From Mycolicibacterium sphagni (GTDB lineage: Bacteria; Actinomycetota; Actinomycetes; Mycobacteriales; Mycobacteriaceae): a DNA stretch of 64,000 nucleotides. The translations under genes were made by a program, and so were the position numbers. Below the pieces are notes generated by a model that ran no database searches, had not been told where the DNA came from, and was given only the letters and a program-made list of their open reading frames with translations. The DNA is taken from NCBI RefSeq assembly GCF_002250655.1, contig NZ_NOZR01000010.1:1-64000 (forward strand). Direction: 5' to 3'. This document shows positions 51,423 to 60,215 of this stretch, piece after piece. Each line of letters begins with the position of its first letter. The first letter of the stretch is position 1.

Positions 51423-52445
51423 TTAGTGTCTGAGTCCATCGAAAATCCGACGAAGCCGTGTAGGCGCGTCGCGTTCTCGGATGTCGCCGCAGTGTTCGAG
51501 TAGCCGACGATTCGTGCGAACTCCCACCGTGTCGATTCTGTACTGCCTTGGCCGCGACGAAGGTCGCAGGCTAACCCGGAGGTCGACTCCCTTGCCGGTA
51601 CCAGACCATGCCCGCAATTCATCGCCGTCCACTGCAGCTGGTGTGAACTTGCGCGCGTCGACCGGAATAGCGAGCGCGTTGTCAAACTCTCCCGCACTCG
51701 CGTAGCGGCTGTGCGGATCGACCGACATGCCCTTGCGAACCTTATCGGCTAGTGCCCTGCCAACATGCGGAGCAATATCTCGAAGATGTGGGTATTGCCC
51801 TGCTTGGACAGCTGCTATGAGGTCGGCTTCGTATTGCTGTCCAAATGGCATTCGCCCAGCCAGCAGTGCATAAAGTGTTACCGACATCGAATAAATGTCC
51901 GATCGGATGCTCGTACCGCCACCACCGTGCAGTTCTGGTGCCCGGATGCGGATATCACCGCCCGCTTCTGCGAAACCGTTGGAATCCATCACAGAGGCGA
52001 TTCCGAAATCTCCCAACAGCGCGTCTCCACCGATCGAGAGGAATAGGTTTGCGGGCTTGATGTCGCGGTGTAGCAGCTGGGACCGGTGGCATAATTCCAG
52101 GCCTCGAAGCGCGCGACGCACATAATCTACTGCTCTGGTTGGTTCAATTCCGTATGGCGCCATCACAGCGTCGAGGGAACACGCTGCCAATGCGGTGTCG
52201 AGATACGGTACGTCGAACTCGGCATCCGCGTTGTGCACCTCCAGAATGTGCTCGCTTCGCAGAGCGGTTAGTAAGTGTGCCTCGCGCCAGGTGGTCGATT
52301 TGTCCTGGTGATGCATCAGCTTAAGCGCGACATCGTGCCCAAGGTGTGTATCGCGTGCCTCCCAGACTTCGCCGTAAGTACCCGTCCCTAGGGGGCGTCG
52401 TAGATGGTATCTATTCGCAACAAGTTCGCCCGGACGACGTCTCAT
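51423..52445 (-). CDS. Serine/threonine protein kinase (cargo)
   Basis: A 340-residue Hanks-type kinase: G-loop GTGTYGEV, catalytic Lys in VALKLM, HRDIKPANL, GDFG and RAPEL are all present, so it should be active. No TM or PASTA domain, unlike PknA/PknB, so it is soluble. Its C-terminal ~70 residues are Arg-rich. It is divergent from the 165-residue gene with starts overlapping (CATG). Soluble kinases occur as abortive-infection effectors (e.g. Stk2 of staphylococci). Confidence 0.82.
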   Translation of the reverse strand: MRRRPGELVANRYHLRRPLGTGTYGEVWEARDTHLGHDVALKLMHHQDKSTTWREAHLLTALRSEHILEVHNADAEFDVPYLDTALAACSLDAVMAPYGIEPTRAVDYVRRALRGLELCHRSQLLHRDIKPANLFLSIGGDALLGDFGIASVMDSNGFAEAGGDIRIRAPELHGGGGTSIRSDIYSMSVTLYALLAGRMPFGQQYEADLIAAVQAGQYPHLRDIAPHVGRALADKVRKGMSVDPHSRYASAGEFDNALAIPVDARKFTPAAVDGDELRAWSGTGKGVDLRVSLRPSSRPRQYRIDTVGVRTNRRLLEHCGDIRERDAPTRLRRIFDGLRH

Positions 52446-52464
52446 GAGCTTGTATTCTGCAGGT

Positions 52465-52941
52465 GTGCAGGTCCTTGGGCTACAAGTTCGAACAAGGGGA
52501 ACCAAACGCGTCGTCGTAGGGGTAGTTGTGGACTCGGCTACCTCGGAATATGTGACGCGAATTGAGCACATTTTGAACCCCGGCCATGATCGGGCGACGC
52601 GGACACGCGAGGCGCACGACTGGCTGTCAAGTACATTGGTGGGCTTGCCCGGCATCCGTGTGGCGGTGTTATTGGAGGCTGACTATGACCGCCGCGCTCG
52701 GATAAGGGACGGCACGAAGGACCGTTTGCGAATCGAAGGCGCAATTCTTAGCGCTTGCCGTGAACGTGACGAAATCAACGATGTTCAGATCATGGACGGG
52801 CCGCAAATGGGCCGAGCCTGCGGTAGCGATAAGGCCGGCGCTATCGCTGCCGCAGCGAGCCGTTTCGACCTGCCCGCCGATTTCACCGAGCCAGCCGCAG
52901 TTGCGCTGGCTGCGATCGGGATCCTAAATGGGCCCGATTGA
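52465..52941 (+). CDS. RNase H-fold-like protein of the kinase module
   Basis: About 158 residues. Patterns VVVGVVVDSATSEYV, VAVLLEADYDRR and GSDKAGAIAAAA place acidic residues as in RuvC-like or resolvase RNase H folds, but I cannot assign a family. Start at GTG 52465 (VQVLGLQ) or ATG 52444, the latter overlapping the kinase start. Convergent with the next gene by 18 bases. Confidence 0.55.
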   Translation: MQVLGLQVRTRGTKRVVVGVVVDSATSEYVTRIEHILNPGHDRATRTREAHDWLSSTLVGLPGIRVAVLLEADYDRRARIRDGTKDRLRIEGAILSACRERDEINDVQIMDGPQMGRACGSDKAGAIAAAASRFDLPADFTEPAAVALAAIGILNGPD

Positions 52942-53373
52942 GACGATTCGATCGAACAACGGATTCTGATCGAGACCGTCTAAATCGGGACGGGTCCTTT
53001 GGTACACGACCAGCCCGACCCACTTTGCCCCGGCAGCCCGCAGGGCCGCTGCCTCCTGAGTGCAGAGGCTTCCCGTCACTGTCACCGCGGCGACCACCAA
53101 CGCGCGGTGTACCGCCGCGGATGAACCTCCAAAGGGGAGGTCATGATCATGATCCGAGAGCAGCTGGGCCGACGTCGTTATGGACTGGGCGAGCATATCC
53201 ACGGGAACTATGGCGTCGCAGCGAAGTCTTTCGGCCTCGACCAGCAGGCGCTTTCCGACGTCCCGGAGGGTATCGATGCTGCGGAGTTCGGCTTCCCCCG
53301 CGCGCGCACGGCACAGAGAGTCCGCTAGGTATTCGTCCTGATAGTCCGGTTCGCTTAGATGAGCAGTCGTCAC
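52924..53373 (-). CDS. Degenerate phosphoribosyltransferase-like protein
   Basis: A 149-residue protein. AIVPVDMLAQSI and RALVVAAVTVTGSLCTQEAAALRAAGAKW resemble the PRTase core (read in parts), with the PRPP-loop acidic pair DD replaced by AA. It may bind a nucleotide as a sensor rather than catalyse. Convergent with the RNase H-like gene and divergent from the winged-helix gene. Confidence 0.55.
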   Translation of the reverse strand: MTTAHLSEPDYQDEYLADSLCRARAGEAELRSIDTLRDVGKRLLVEAERLRCDAIVPVDMLAQSITTSAQLLSDHDHDLPFGGSSAAVHRALVVAAVTVTGSLCTQEAAALRAAGAKWVGLVVYQRTRPDLDGLDQNPLFDRIVSIGPI

Positions 53374-53418
53374 GCGCGCCTACCTTTGCCCCAGACAGGT
53401 ATCCTGTCACATAATTCT

Positions 53419-53438
53419 TGTTACATGTTCCATGTTAC
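53419..53438. promoter_or_regulatory. Candidate operator between PRTase-like and winged-helix genes
   Basis: Three near-copies of a 7-mer in tandem, TGTTAC, ATGTTCC and ATGTTAC, in an AT-richer stretch between divergent genes. Likely binding site for the adjacent winged-helix regulator. Confidence 0.4.
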
Positions 53439-53456
53439 TGATCCGGCGGGCTGCCC

Positions 53457-53744
53457 ATGGATGCGACACGTATCAGCGAGCTTCTCTTCGGACGTGCGTG
53501 CCGACTGCCGATTGCCTTGTGGATCCTCGGATCCCAGAAGGATCGCTTCTACCAATCGGAACCGCCCGAATCACTTGCCGCGCGCACGGCCATCCGCCAA
53601 GAGCTCGAACGACTGGCCGAAGTCGGTCTGGTCTACAAAGAGACCCCGGACCACGAGAACCGTGTGTACTACGTCAGGACCACGAGTCCCCTTTGGGAAG
53701 TGATTCGCGTGGCCGCAGAGGTTATAGAGCAACTAGATAGATGA
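53457..53744 (+). CDS. Winged-helix transcription regulator
   Basis: A 95-residue protein with a winged-helix pattern: LPIALWILGSQKDRFYQSEP, AARTAIRQELERLAEVGLVY, then the wing KETPDHENRVYYVRTTS. Similar to PadR/ArsR-type small regulators. Lies closest to attR and probably controls the kinase module. Confidence 0.78.
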   Translation: MDATRISELLFGRACRLPIALWILGSQKDRFYQSEPPESLAARTAIRQELERLAEVGLVYKETPDHENRVYYVRTTSPLWEVIRVAAEVIEQLDR

Positions 53745-53862
53745 GGCTGCCGCACACTTTGTGCCCACAATCCGCCCACAGTTACAGATAACTACTGTTA
53801 ACTAAAGTTGTGTGTTTCCACACCATAAGTGCACCGTAACGGCCTGAACTGCAGGGTGATTC
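53745..53862. other. Right-end sequence of the element
   Basis: 118 bases between the last gene and attR. No gene. Contains several degenerate CACAAT/ACAGTTA-like short motifs that could be arm sites for the integrase. Confidence 0.4.
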
Positions 53863-53910
53863 GCCTTTGCAAGGCAGATGTCAGGAGTTCGAATCTCCTA
53901 GGCTCCACAA
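53863..53910. repeat. attR: attR, 48-bp core
   Basis: Identical to 38447-38494. It carries only the 3' half of tRNA-Ala, so it does not encode a second tRNA. Marks the right end of the element. Confidence 0.95.
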
Positions 53911-54472
53911 CGATTCGCACAGGTCAGGCCGTACTCGGACTGGCCGGTTTTGCATTCAGGCGGATCTTCGGGCGGATCTTCGGTAGGCTCGCGCTACCAA
54001 AGAGGGCCGTTTTCCCCTACGGGGCCGCCCTTTTTGTATCCAGTCTCCAGGCTGCACCCATGGCCGGTCACGACCGTGATAATCCTGCTCGACTTCGCTA
54101 CGCGGAGTTCTTCATTAGGAATCGCGCCATGCACACTTCCCGCCGCTTGCTATCCCGCAAGCTCGATGTCTGGTCCCGCCGCATCTGGGAAGTCTGGAAC
54201 CAAGTCGTATTCGCGTCCGCGGGCGGAGAGCGCGTCCACTGCTACGACGACTTCGCCTGGCACTACGACGGTGGGCCGGCTGAGTGGCTCGGGCCGGTGC
54301 CGAGCATTGTTCGCAGCTCGGATACCCCGTGTTGAAGGTTAGCCACCGTTGTGTGCTTCAGCACTTCACCGGGCACGAAACCGCTTGAACTGCAGTGCGA
54401 TTCGCCCTTGCAAGGCATAGACTCCACGAGGATTCGGGCGGGTCGGATCCCCACCCGGCGGGCGCACGAGGT
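53911..54472. other. Remnant region with a decayed third att-like site
   Basis: 562 bases without a convincing gene. It contains a hairpin like that at attL, a terminator, two copies of GCGGATCTTCGG, and at ~54383-54440 a degenerate att copy sharing CTTGCAAGGCA and ACTCCAC with flanks also related to attR. An open frame 53829-54335 is possible but lacks support. Probably debris of an earlier element. Confidence 0.6.
54003..54035 (+). terminator. Rho-independent terminator
   Basis: AGGGC...CCCC-TAC-GGGG...GCCCT forms an interrupted stem with a short loop, followed by TTTTT. It would stop rightward transcription leaving the element or the tRNA. Confidence 0.6.
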
Positions 54473-54664
54473 TCAGTTCGTGTTTTTATCCACGGGTCTG
54501 CTGCCATGGCGCCCAGACCACTCCGCGATGGGGACTGCCATGCGCTGCGGCAACGTCTTCTTGCATCCCCGACAGGTGAATGTCTCCCTGCCGGCGAAGA
54601 CCGTCTGTTCGTGCTTGCAGGTTCTGCATTTCACCCTGTGACGAGACAGGCTCCCCCAACCCAT
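54473..54664 (-). CDS. Small zinc-ribbon protein
   Basis: A 63-residue protein with CRTC-x14-CRGC, a four-Cys zinc ribbon, and a basic middle. Similar short zinc-ribbon proteins are frequent in mycobacteriophages. The longer frame to 54778 lacks sense upstream. It lies outside attR, so may be left from an earlier element. No clear ribosome site. Confidence 0.45.
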   Translation of the reverse strand: MGWGSLSRHRVKCRTCKHEQTVFAGRETFTCRGCKKTLPQRMAVPIAEWSGRHGSRPVDKNTN

Positions 54665-54841
54665 GTCAATGATCATGCACCATTGCGCCGTAATTGGCCG
54701 CCTGAATGCGGGGGTACGGCCGTTAGCTAGTTGCGATTCAGCAATCGACAGCCCATCACACGTGGCCGAAGTGTTCACGCACGCGCACTGACCATTGAGA
54801 AGGCAGGACTGCTGCAGCCGCGGCCCGACCGGCTCGGAGCG

Positions 54842-55252
54842 TCAGATCTTCGGTGCGACATCCACACTGGGCGGCAGGGCCGACGGCTCGGGAGTGGCTG
54901 ACCGTCGCGCGATCGAGAACGCGACCGCGCCACCGGCCACGACCGCCAGCCCCAGGAGGCCGAACACGAAGAATCGCCGCCGGCGACGGTGCTTCGACTT
55001 GCGGGCGTCGGCCAGTACCTGGGGCAGCTCGGCCACGGCCTGCCGGACCGCCTCGGCCTCCTTGGCGAGTTCGTCTTTCACAGCGCGCGCCTCACGGGCA
55101 CGGCGCCTGATGGCACCCGCTGCTGACTCGGCCGAATGCACGCTGACGCCGACCACGCCGCGGGTGATGTCCACGGGACCGACGGCGGTGTAATGCAGTC
55201 CCCGGTTCAGCCGCTCGCGCGACGTGAGTTGGGGTTCAGTCCTGCGTCCCAT
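54842..55252 (-). CDS. cwsA: Cell wall synthesis protein CwsA
   Basis: A 136-residue membrane protein: cytosolic RERLNRGLHYTAVGPVDITR, charged coiled region (~40-85), basic KHRRRRRF, TM (~90-110) and a short outer tail. Orthologue of Rv0008c, which interacts with CrgA and Wag31 to set growth-pole and septum behaviour. ATG at 55252 follows GGGAGG. It lies on the other side of the element from its usual neighbour tRNA-Ala. Confidence 0.85.
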   Translation of the reverse strand: MGRRTEPQLTSRERLNRGLHYTAVGPVDITRGVVGVSVHSAESAAGAIRRRAREARAVKDELAKEAEAVRQAVAELPQVLADARKSKHRRRRRFFVFGLLGLAVVAGGAVAFSIARRSATPEPSALPPSVDVAPKI

Positions 55253-55359
55253 TACGAACCTCCCGGCACTGGCACCTGTCGATGACGTCAACACTGCCAC
55301 AGCGCCGTGGGGGTGGCCGCGAGTTGGGGCAGCCGACGCTAATGGCAGACTGAGATCCC

Positions 55360-55887
55360 GTGACGAGCCCCATTGCGACAGCGACCGCGACCCTGCACAC
55401 CAACCGCGGTGACATCAAGATCGCCCTCTTCGGTAATCACGCCCCCAAGACAGTCGCCAACTTCGTTGGTCTGGCGCAGGGCACCAAGGAGTACTCGACG
55501 CAGAACGCATCGGGCAGCACCGCCGGACCGTTCTACGACGGCGCCGTCTTCCACCGCGTCATCGACGGCTTCATGATCCAGGGCGGCGACCCGACCGGTA
55601 CCGGTCGCGGCGGCCCCGGCTACAAGTTCGCCGATGAGTTCCATCCCGAGCTGCAGTTCGACAAGCCCTACCTGCTGGCCATGGCCAACGCCGGTCCGGG
55701 CACCAACGGCTCGCAGTTCTTCATCACCGTCGGCAAGACCCCGCACCTCAACCGCCGGCACACCATCTTCGGCGAGGTCGTTGACCCGGAGTCGCAGAAG
55801 GTCGTCGACGCGATCGCGACCACGGCCACCGATCGCAACGACCGGCCCGCTGACGACGTGGTGATCGAGTCGATCACCATCTCCTGA
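55360..55887 (+). CDS. ppiA: Cyclophilin-type peptidyl-prolyl isomerase
   Basis: A 175-residue cytosolic cyclophilin: [33 protein letters not shown] and HTIFGEVVD are the core catalytic motifs, with the expected length. It accelerates proline isomerisation in folding proteins. GTG start; orthologue of Rv0009. Confidence 0.96.
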   Translation: MTSPIATATATLHTNRGDIKIALFGNHAPKTVANFVGLAQGTKEYSTQNASGSTAGPFYDGAVFHRVIDGFMIQGGDPTGTGRGGPGYKFADEFHPELQFDKPYLLAMANAGPGTNGSQFFITVGKTPHLNRRHTIFGEVVDPESQKVVDAIATTATDRNDRPADDVVIESITIS

Positions 55888-55897
55888 GCCGGCCGCG

Positions 55898-56314
55898 TTA
55901 GCGACCCGCGAATCCCGCGTCGGTCAGCGCGTCCAGAACCGTCAGCGGCTCGGTCCCAAGGTCCCACCGGCTGAGCACGATCAGGCGGTCGGCGCCCGTT
56001 TCGATCTCCAAAAGCCGGGTCTTGCGACCGATCCTGCGGAACTCGGTGATACGGATCAGCGTGATGTCGGGACGGCGCAGTGTCTGCGTCCGGAACCACC
56101 CGCGGTACACCAGTGCATCACCGGTGATTGCCAGCCGGGGTCTGGCTCGCCATGATCCGAATCCGAACGCGATCAGGCCGATCGCAGCAATCCCGGTGAG
56201 GATCCTGCCGGGCGGGTCTGTGACAACGGTCACACAACCGATAGCCATCAAAATGCCCGCGATGGCAAGACCTGCGACGGCCCCAATTTTCGGGGCCCAT
56301 TCAGTTTGCTGCAC
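55898..56314 (-). CDS. PH-domain membrane protein (Rv0010c-like)
   Basis: A 138-residue protein with two N-terminal TM segments (VAGLAIAGILMAIGCVTVV, ILTGIAAIGLIAFGFG) and a bacterial PH-like domain (RLAITGDALVYRGWFRTQTL, ITLIRITEFRRIGR). Function unknown. Convergent with ppiA. Confidence 0.88.
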   Translation of the reverse strand: MQQTEWAPKIGAVAGLAIAGILMAIGCVTVVTDPPGRILTGIAAIGLIAFGFGSWRARPRLAITGDALVYRGWFRTQTLRRPDITLIRITEFRRIGRKTRLLEIETGADRLIVLSRWDLGTEPLTVLDALTDAGFAGR

Positions 56315-56469
56315 GGGGTCCTCGGGTGCATCTACCGTGGCCGATGGAGTTATCCACAGGCGCTATCAACAATGGGGATGAATCACATGCGTGTGATTGG
56401 GTGACCAGAAGGTTGCCAGCCCCAAAACGGCGAACGCACAGGGTGAATCCTCTAAGGTGTCGGCCGCGC
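56315..56469. other. Intergenic region with a lone perfect DnaA box
   Basis: 155 bases between the PH-protein start and the crgA stop. TTATCCACA is at 56350-56358. An inverted repeat AATCACA-TGCG-TGTGATT is at 56381-56398. No gene seen. Confidence 0.55.
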
Positions 56470-56751
56470 TCAGCGCCACCGCATTGTCAGCAACAATCCG
56501 GTGATCATGAACCCGAACGCGATCGCGTAGTTCCAGGGACCAAGTTTCGCCATCCACTGCAGTGCGCTGGGCACATCCAGACCGGAGGCGGCGAGCTGGA
56601 ACACCAACAGCCAGGCCAGCCCGATCAGCATCAGGCTGATGAACAGCACAACGAACCACACGCTCGACGGTCCGGCTTTGACCTTGACCGGAGTACGGCT
56701 CACCGAATTGATCGTGAAGTCGTTCTTCTTGCGAACCTTGGACTTGGGCAT
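56470..56751 (-). CDS. crgA: Cell division protein CrgA
   Basis: A 93-residue protein with two TM helices ([38 protein letters not shown]) after a basic N-terminus [12 protein letters not shown]. CrgA is a divisome scaffold that links FtsZ/FtsQ/FtsI and CwsA. The longer open frame is dismissed because MPKSKVRKK is the family start. Divergent from the DUF881 gene. Confidence 0.95.
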   Translation of the reverse strand: MPKSKVRKKNDFTINSVSRTPVKVKAGPSSVWFVVLFISLMLIGLAWLLVFQLAASGLDVPSALQWMAKLGPWNYAIAFGFMITGLLLTMRWR

Positions 56752-56800
56752 GGGTACCTTCGGGCCGGGATCTTCTGCGACGATGGTGCGCAGATCGACT

Positions 56801-57592
56801 ATGAGATTAACGCAGCGGCGCCGCCACCCGAAAACTCCGGCACCAGCGACGACGGGCACCACGCGCTCGCCGTGGCGGTTCGGCGTGCCGGTGGTGTGCC
56901 TTCTGGCCGGAGTGCTGCTGGCCGCCACCCACGGCGTATCCGGTGGCAGTGAGATCCGCCGTGCCGATTCGCCCCGCCTCGTCGACCTGGTTCACGAGAC
57001 CCAGAATTCGGTCGACCGGCTCAGCGCGCAGCGCGACGGGCTGGCCGCTCAGGTCGACTCCACCCACGGTGCCTCGGCCGGCACCGCGCTGGCGGCGATG
57101 CTGGCCCGTGCCGATGAACTCGCCGGCGACGCTGGATTGGATCCGGTGCACGGCGCAGGCCTGATCGTCACGCTGTCCGACGCCCAGCGTGACGCCAACG
57201 GGCGGTTCCCGCGCGATGCCTCCCCCGACGACCTGGTGGTCCACCAGCAGGACATCCAGGCGGTGCTCAACGCTCTGTGGAGCGCCGGCGCCGAGGCGAT
57301 CCAAATGCAGGATCAGCGCATCATCGGTACCTCAGCCCCGCGCTGCGTGGGCAACACTCTGCTGCTGAACGGGCGCACCTACAGCCCGCCGTACACGGTC
57401 ACCGCGGTCGGGGACGCGAATGCGATGCGGGCGGCGCTGGCAGCCGCTCCCCTGGTCACCTTGTACAAGCAGTACGTCGTGCGGTTCGGGCTGGGCTACA
57501 CCGAGCAGGTCCGCGACGATCTCACCGTCGCCGGGTACACCGGACCGGTGCGAATGCGCTACGCCCAGCCGGTCGGTCCGGTCGGTTATTGA
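56801..57592 (+). CDS. DUF881 membrane protein (Rv0012-like)
   Basis: A 263-residue protein: basic N-terminus, one TM (~27-45), a coiled stretch ([20 protein letters not shown]) and an extracytoplasmic DUF881 domain ([33 protein letters not shown]). Related to DUF881 proteins found with division genes in Gram-positives; role unclear. ATG at 56801 chosen; 56783 is alternative. Confidence 0.87.
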   Translation: MRLTQRRRHPKTPAPATTGTTRSPWRFGVPVVCLLAGVLLAATHGVSGGSEIRRADSPRLVDLVHETQNSVDRLSAQRDGLAAQVDSTHGASAGTALAAMLARADELAGDAGLDPVHGAGLIVTLSDAQRDANGRFPRDASPDDLVVHQQDIQAVLNALWSAGAEAIQMQDQRIIGTSAPRCVGNTLLLNGRTYSPPYTVTAVGDANAMRAALAAAPLVTLYKQYVVRFGLGYTEQVRDDLTVAGYTGPVRMRYAQPVGPVGY

Positions 57593-57619
57593 GTGGATCC
57601 GCCCAGGTAACCTGACCTG

Positions 57620-58336
57620 GTGCAGGTCTTGGTCGTCGACAATTACGACAGCTTCGTGTTCAACCTGGTCCAGTATCTGGGCCAGCTCGGAGTCGACGCC
57701 CAGGTCTGGCGCAACGACGACGACCGGCTGGCGGACGCGGCGCAGATCGCGACGGAATTCGACGGCGTGCTGTTGAGCCCGGGACCGGGCACACCGGAAC
57801 GCGCGGGCGCCTCGATCCCCCTGGTTCGTGCGTGCGCCGCGGCGGGCACCCCGTTGCTGGGCGTATGCCTGGGTCACCAGGCGATCGGAGTCGCCTTCGG
57901 CGGCACGGTGGACCGCGCGCCGGAGCTGCTGCACGGTAAGACCAGCACCGTCTTCCACACCAATAGCGGTGTGCTGCAAGGACTTCCGAACCCATTCACC
58001 GCGACGCGCTACCACTCACTGACCATCCTGCCCGAGACGGTGCCGGCCGAGCTGCAGGCGATAGCTCATACGGCCCCGGGCGAGCGTGGCGACGGGATGG
58101 GCGGGGGCGGGGTCATCATGGCGGTGCGTCACGTCGAGCTGCCGATCCACGGCGTGCAATTCCACCCGGAGTCGATCCTGACCGAGGGCGGGCACCGGAT
58201 GCTGGCCAACTGGCTGGGTTACTGCGGGCAGGCTCCCGACGAAACCCTGGTGCGCCGCCTCGAGCAGGAGGTGGCCGACACCGTCCGGCACGCCCTCGGC
58301 GGCGAGGCTCCGTTAGCCGCTACGACGCAAAGCTGA
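57620..58336 (+). CDS. pabA: Glutamine amidotransferase PabA/TrpG
   Basis: A 238-residue class I glutamine amidotransferase. The catalytic Cys is in GVCLGHQAIG (~76-85), and His-Pro-Glu in QFHPESI. It supplies ammonia to aminodeoxychorismate or anthranilate synthase; sequence alone does not separate the two. Orthologue of Rv0013 (TrpG). TAACCT (57608-57613) six bases before the GTG predicts leaderless expression. The 3' end overlaps pknB by 17 bases. Confidence 0.93.
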   Translation: MQVLVVDNYDSFVFNLVQYLGQLGVDAQVWRNDDDRLADAAQIATEFDGVLLSPGPGTPERAGASIPLVRACAAAGTPLLGVCLGHQAIGVAFGGTVDRAPELLHGKTSTVFHTNSGVLQGLPNPFTATRYHSLTILPETVPAELQAIAHTAPGERGDGMGGGGVIMAVRHVELPIHGVQFHPESILTEGGHRMLANWLGYCGQAPDETLVRRLEQEVADTVRHALGGEAPLAATTQS

Positions 58337-60215
58337 GGGTGATCGTCGCCCCGAAGTTCACGCCGGTACCCGGCGCGGGGCTTTGGGTCACCACGGCATT
58401 GGACCGCTGACCGCTGTTCTGGACGTCGCCGCCCTTGTCCAGACCGCCGGTCCAGCCCAGGCCACGCAGTCGCGGCTCGGCGTCGGTCCAGAACATTCCG
58501 CGCAAATCCGGCATGACGAACTGGTTGGCGCGCGACACCTTGATCTGGATCACGGTGTCCTGGGGAACCACCTGCCCGTTCGGCGGATCGGTGCCGACTA
58601 CCTGGCCGGACGGCTCGGTGCTATCGGTCGGCACAGGCAGCGTCTTCAAGAATCCGGACGCGGTAAGAATCTGCTGGGCCACGTCGATGGTCTGCCCCGC
58701 GACCACCGGAACTTCAGCGGTCTGTGGCCCATTGCCGACGACGATCGTGATTTCGTTGGTGATCGCCGAAAGCTGATTGGCCGGTGGAACGGTGGACAGC
58801 ACCCTGTCCTTCTGGTCCGGCGTAGACGCCGAAGTTGTCTGTTTGAACTTGCTGAACCCGGCGTCTTTGAGTTTTTGGACGCAGTCGGCGTAGCTGATGC
58901 CTCCGCCACTGCCGCCATTGCTGCAGTCGGGTACCTCGCGCTGCTCAGGGCCGGTCGACAGATTGATCGTGATCTCGTCACCGGCGCCGGCCGAGGAGTT
59001 TGCAGTGGGATCCGTGCTGACAACTTTTTCGGGCGGCACCGTGTTGTCCGGGGTCGTCTGGGTCCGGATCTTGAAACCCTTGTTCTGCAACGTGGCGATC
59101 GCGTCGTCTTTGGCCTGGCCGCGCACATCGGGTACCTGCACATTGCGCGGGTTACCGCTGACCATGTTGATCCCGATGGTCACCACCACGGTGAGGACGG
59201 CCAACACCGCGACGACGATGAGCCAGCGGGCGATCGATCCGCCGGCCCGATCAGTCTCGACGAACGTGGCCGTCCGCGGGATTTCGTCCGTCTCGTCACC
59301 GCGGGACGGCGCCGCCGGTGCGTTGAGCATGGAGGTCCGCTCCGCGGCGCTGAATACCTTGGGCGCTTCGGGGGCTTCGCCGTTGTGCACGCGGACGAGG
59401 TCGGTGCGCATCTCGGCCGCCGTCTGGTAGCGGTTGTCCGGGTTCTTGGCCAGGGCCTTGAGCACGACGGCATCCAGCTCCGGGGAGATGCCGGGATACC
59501 GCTGTGACGGCGGCACCGGATCCTCGCGGACATGCTGATAGGCCACGGCAACCGGTGAATCGCCGACGAACGGCGGCTCCCCGGTGAGGATCTCGTAGAG
59601 CACACAGCCCAGCGAGTAGACGTCGGAGCGGGCGTCGACCGGTTCGCCGCGGGCCTGCTCGGGTGACAGGTATTGGGCGGTGCCGATCACCGCGGCGGTC
59701 TGGGTGACGCTGTTGCCGGTGTCGGCCAGCGCCCGGGCGATGCCGAAGTCCATCACCTTTACCGCGCCGGTCTTGGAGATCATGATGTTCGCCGGCTTGA
59801 CGTCGCGGTGGATGATGCCGTGCTGGTGGCTGAAGTTCAGCGCCTGGCAGGCATCGGCGATGATCTCGATGGCCCGCCGGAACGGGATCGGGCCGTCGGT
59901 GTGGACGATGTCGCGCAGAGTCACCCCGTCGACGTACTCCATCACGATGTAGGGCAGCGGGCCGTTGCCGGTGTCGGCCTCGCCGGTGTCGTAGACGGCC
60001 ACGATCGCGGGATGGTTCAGCGCGGCGGCGTTCTGCGCCTCCCGGCGAAACCGCAGGTAGAAGCTAGGATCACGAGCCAGGTCAGCACGCAGCACCTTGA
60101 CCGCCACATCCCGGTGCAGCCGGGTGTCACGGGCCATGTGCACCTCGGACATGCCACCGAAGCCGAGGATCTCGCCCAGCTCGTAGCGGTCGGACAGGTG
60201 CTGTGGGGTGGTCAT
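58320..60215 (-). CDS. pknB: Serine/threonine kinase PknB with PASTA domains
   Basis: A 631-residue sensor kinase: kinase domain (~10-275: [30 protein letters not shown], activation loop [16 protein letters not shown]), juxtamembrane linker, TM (~330-352) and four PASTA domains (~355-631) that bind lipid II/muropeptides. The second PASTA has two added Cys ([13 protein letters not shown]), possibly a disulfide. It phosphorylates CwlM and the MurJ pseudokinase, both encoded here. Overlaps pknA by four bases. Confidence 0.96.
   Translation of the reverse strand: MTTPQHLSDRYELGEILGFGGMSEVHMARDTRLHRDVAVKVLRADLARDPSFYLRFRREAQNAAALNHPAIVAVYDTGEADTGNGPLPYIVMEYVDGVTLRDIVHTDGPIPFRRAIEIIADACQALNFSHQHGIIHRDVKPANIMISKTGAVKVMDFGIARALADTGNSVTQTAAVIGTAQYLSPEQARGEPVDARSDVYSLGCVLYEILTGEPPFVGDSPVAVAYQHVREDPVPPSQRYPGISPELDAVVLKALAKNPDNRYQTAAEMRTDLVRVHNGEAPEAPKVFSAAERTSMLNAPAAPSRGDETDEIPRTATFVETDRAGGSIARWLIVVAVLAVLTVVVTIGINMVSGNPRNVQVPDVRGQAKDDAIATLQNKGFKIRTQTTPDNTVPPEKVVSTDPTANSSAGAGDEITINLSTGPEQREVPDCSNGGSGGGISYADCVQKLKDAGFSKFKQTTSASTPDQKDRVLSTVPPANQLSAITNEITIVVGNGPQTAEVPVVAGQTIDVAQQILTASGFLKTLPVPTDSTEPSGQVVGTDPPNGQVVPQDTVIQIKVSRANQFVMPDLRGMFWTDAEPRLRGLGWTGGLDKGGDVQNSGQRSNAVVTQSPAPGTGVNFGATITLSFAS

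Larger units (their letters stand above)
38447..53910. mobile_element. Integrative element in tRNA-Ala, phage-satellite-like
   Basis: A 15.5-kb element bounded by identical 48-bp att sites. Order: integrase and repressor (leftward), then rightward excisionase, small genes, DnaB-N-like protein, DUF3631 ATPase with iteron-like array, coupled small genes, terminase small subunit, then cargo. I see no large terminase, portal, protease, capsid, tail, lysis or conjugation gene. This matches a satellite that packages with a helper phage, like PICIs or the phiRv1/phiRv2 group without the capsid genes. Cargo genes are visibly lower in GC than the host genes around them. Confidence 0.88.

Noticed and set aside
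53863..53910. A second tRNA-Ala copy
   Set aside because: Only the 3' half is present; there is no acceptor 5' strand or D-arm. It is the attR repeat.
38447..53910. Conjugative element or full prophage
   Set aside because: No relaxase, FtsK/Tra-type ATPase, portal, capsid, tail or lysis gene is recognisable.
53829..54335. A 168-residue open frame across attR
   Set aside because: It starts inside the element end, runs through attR and the terminator, and resembles no family; likely chance reading in remnant DNA.
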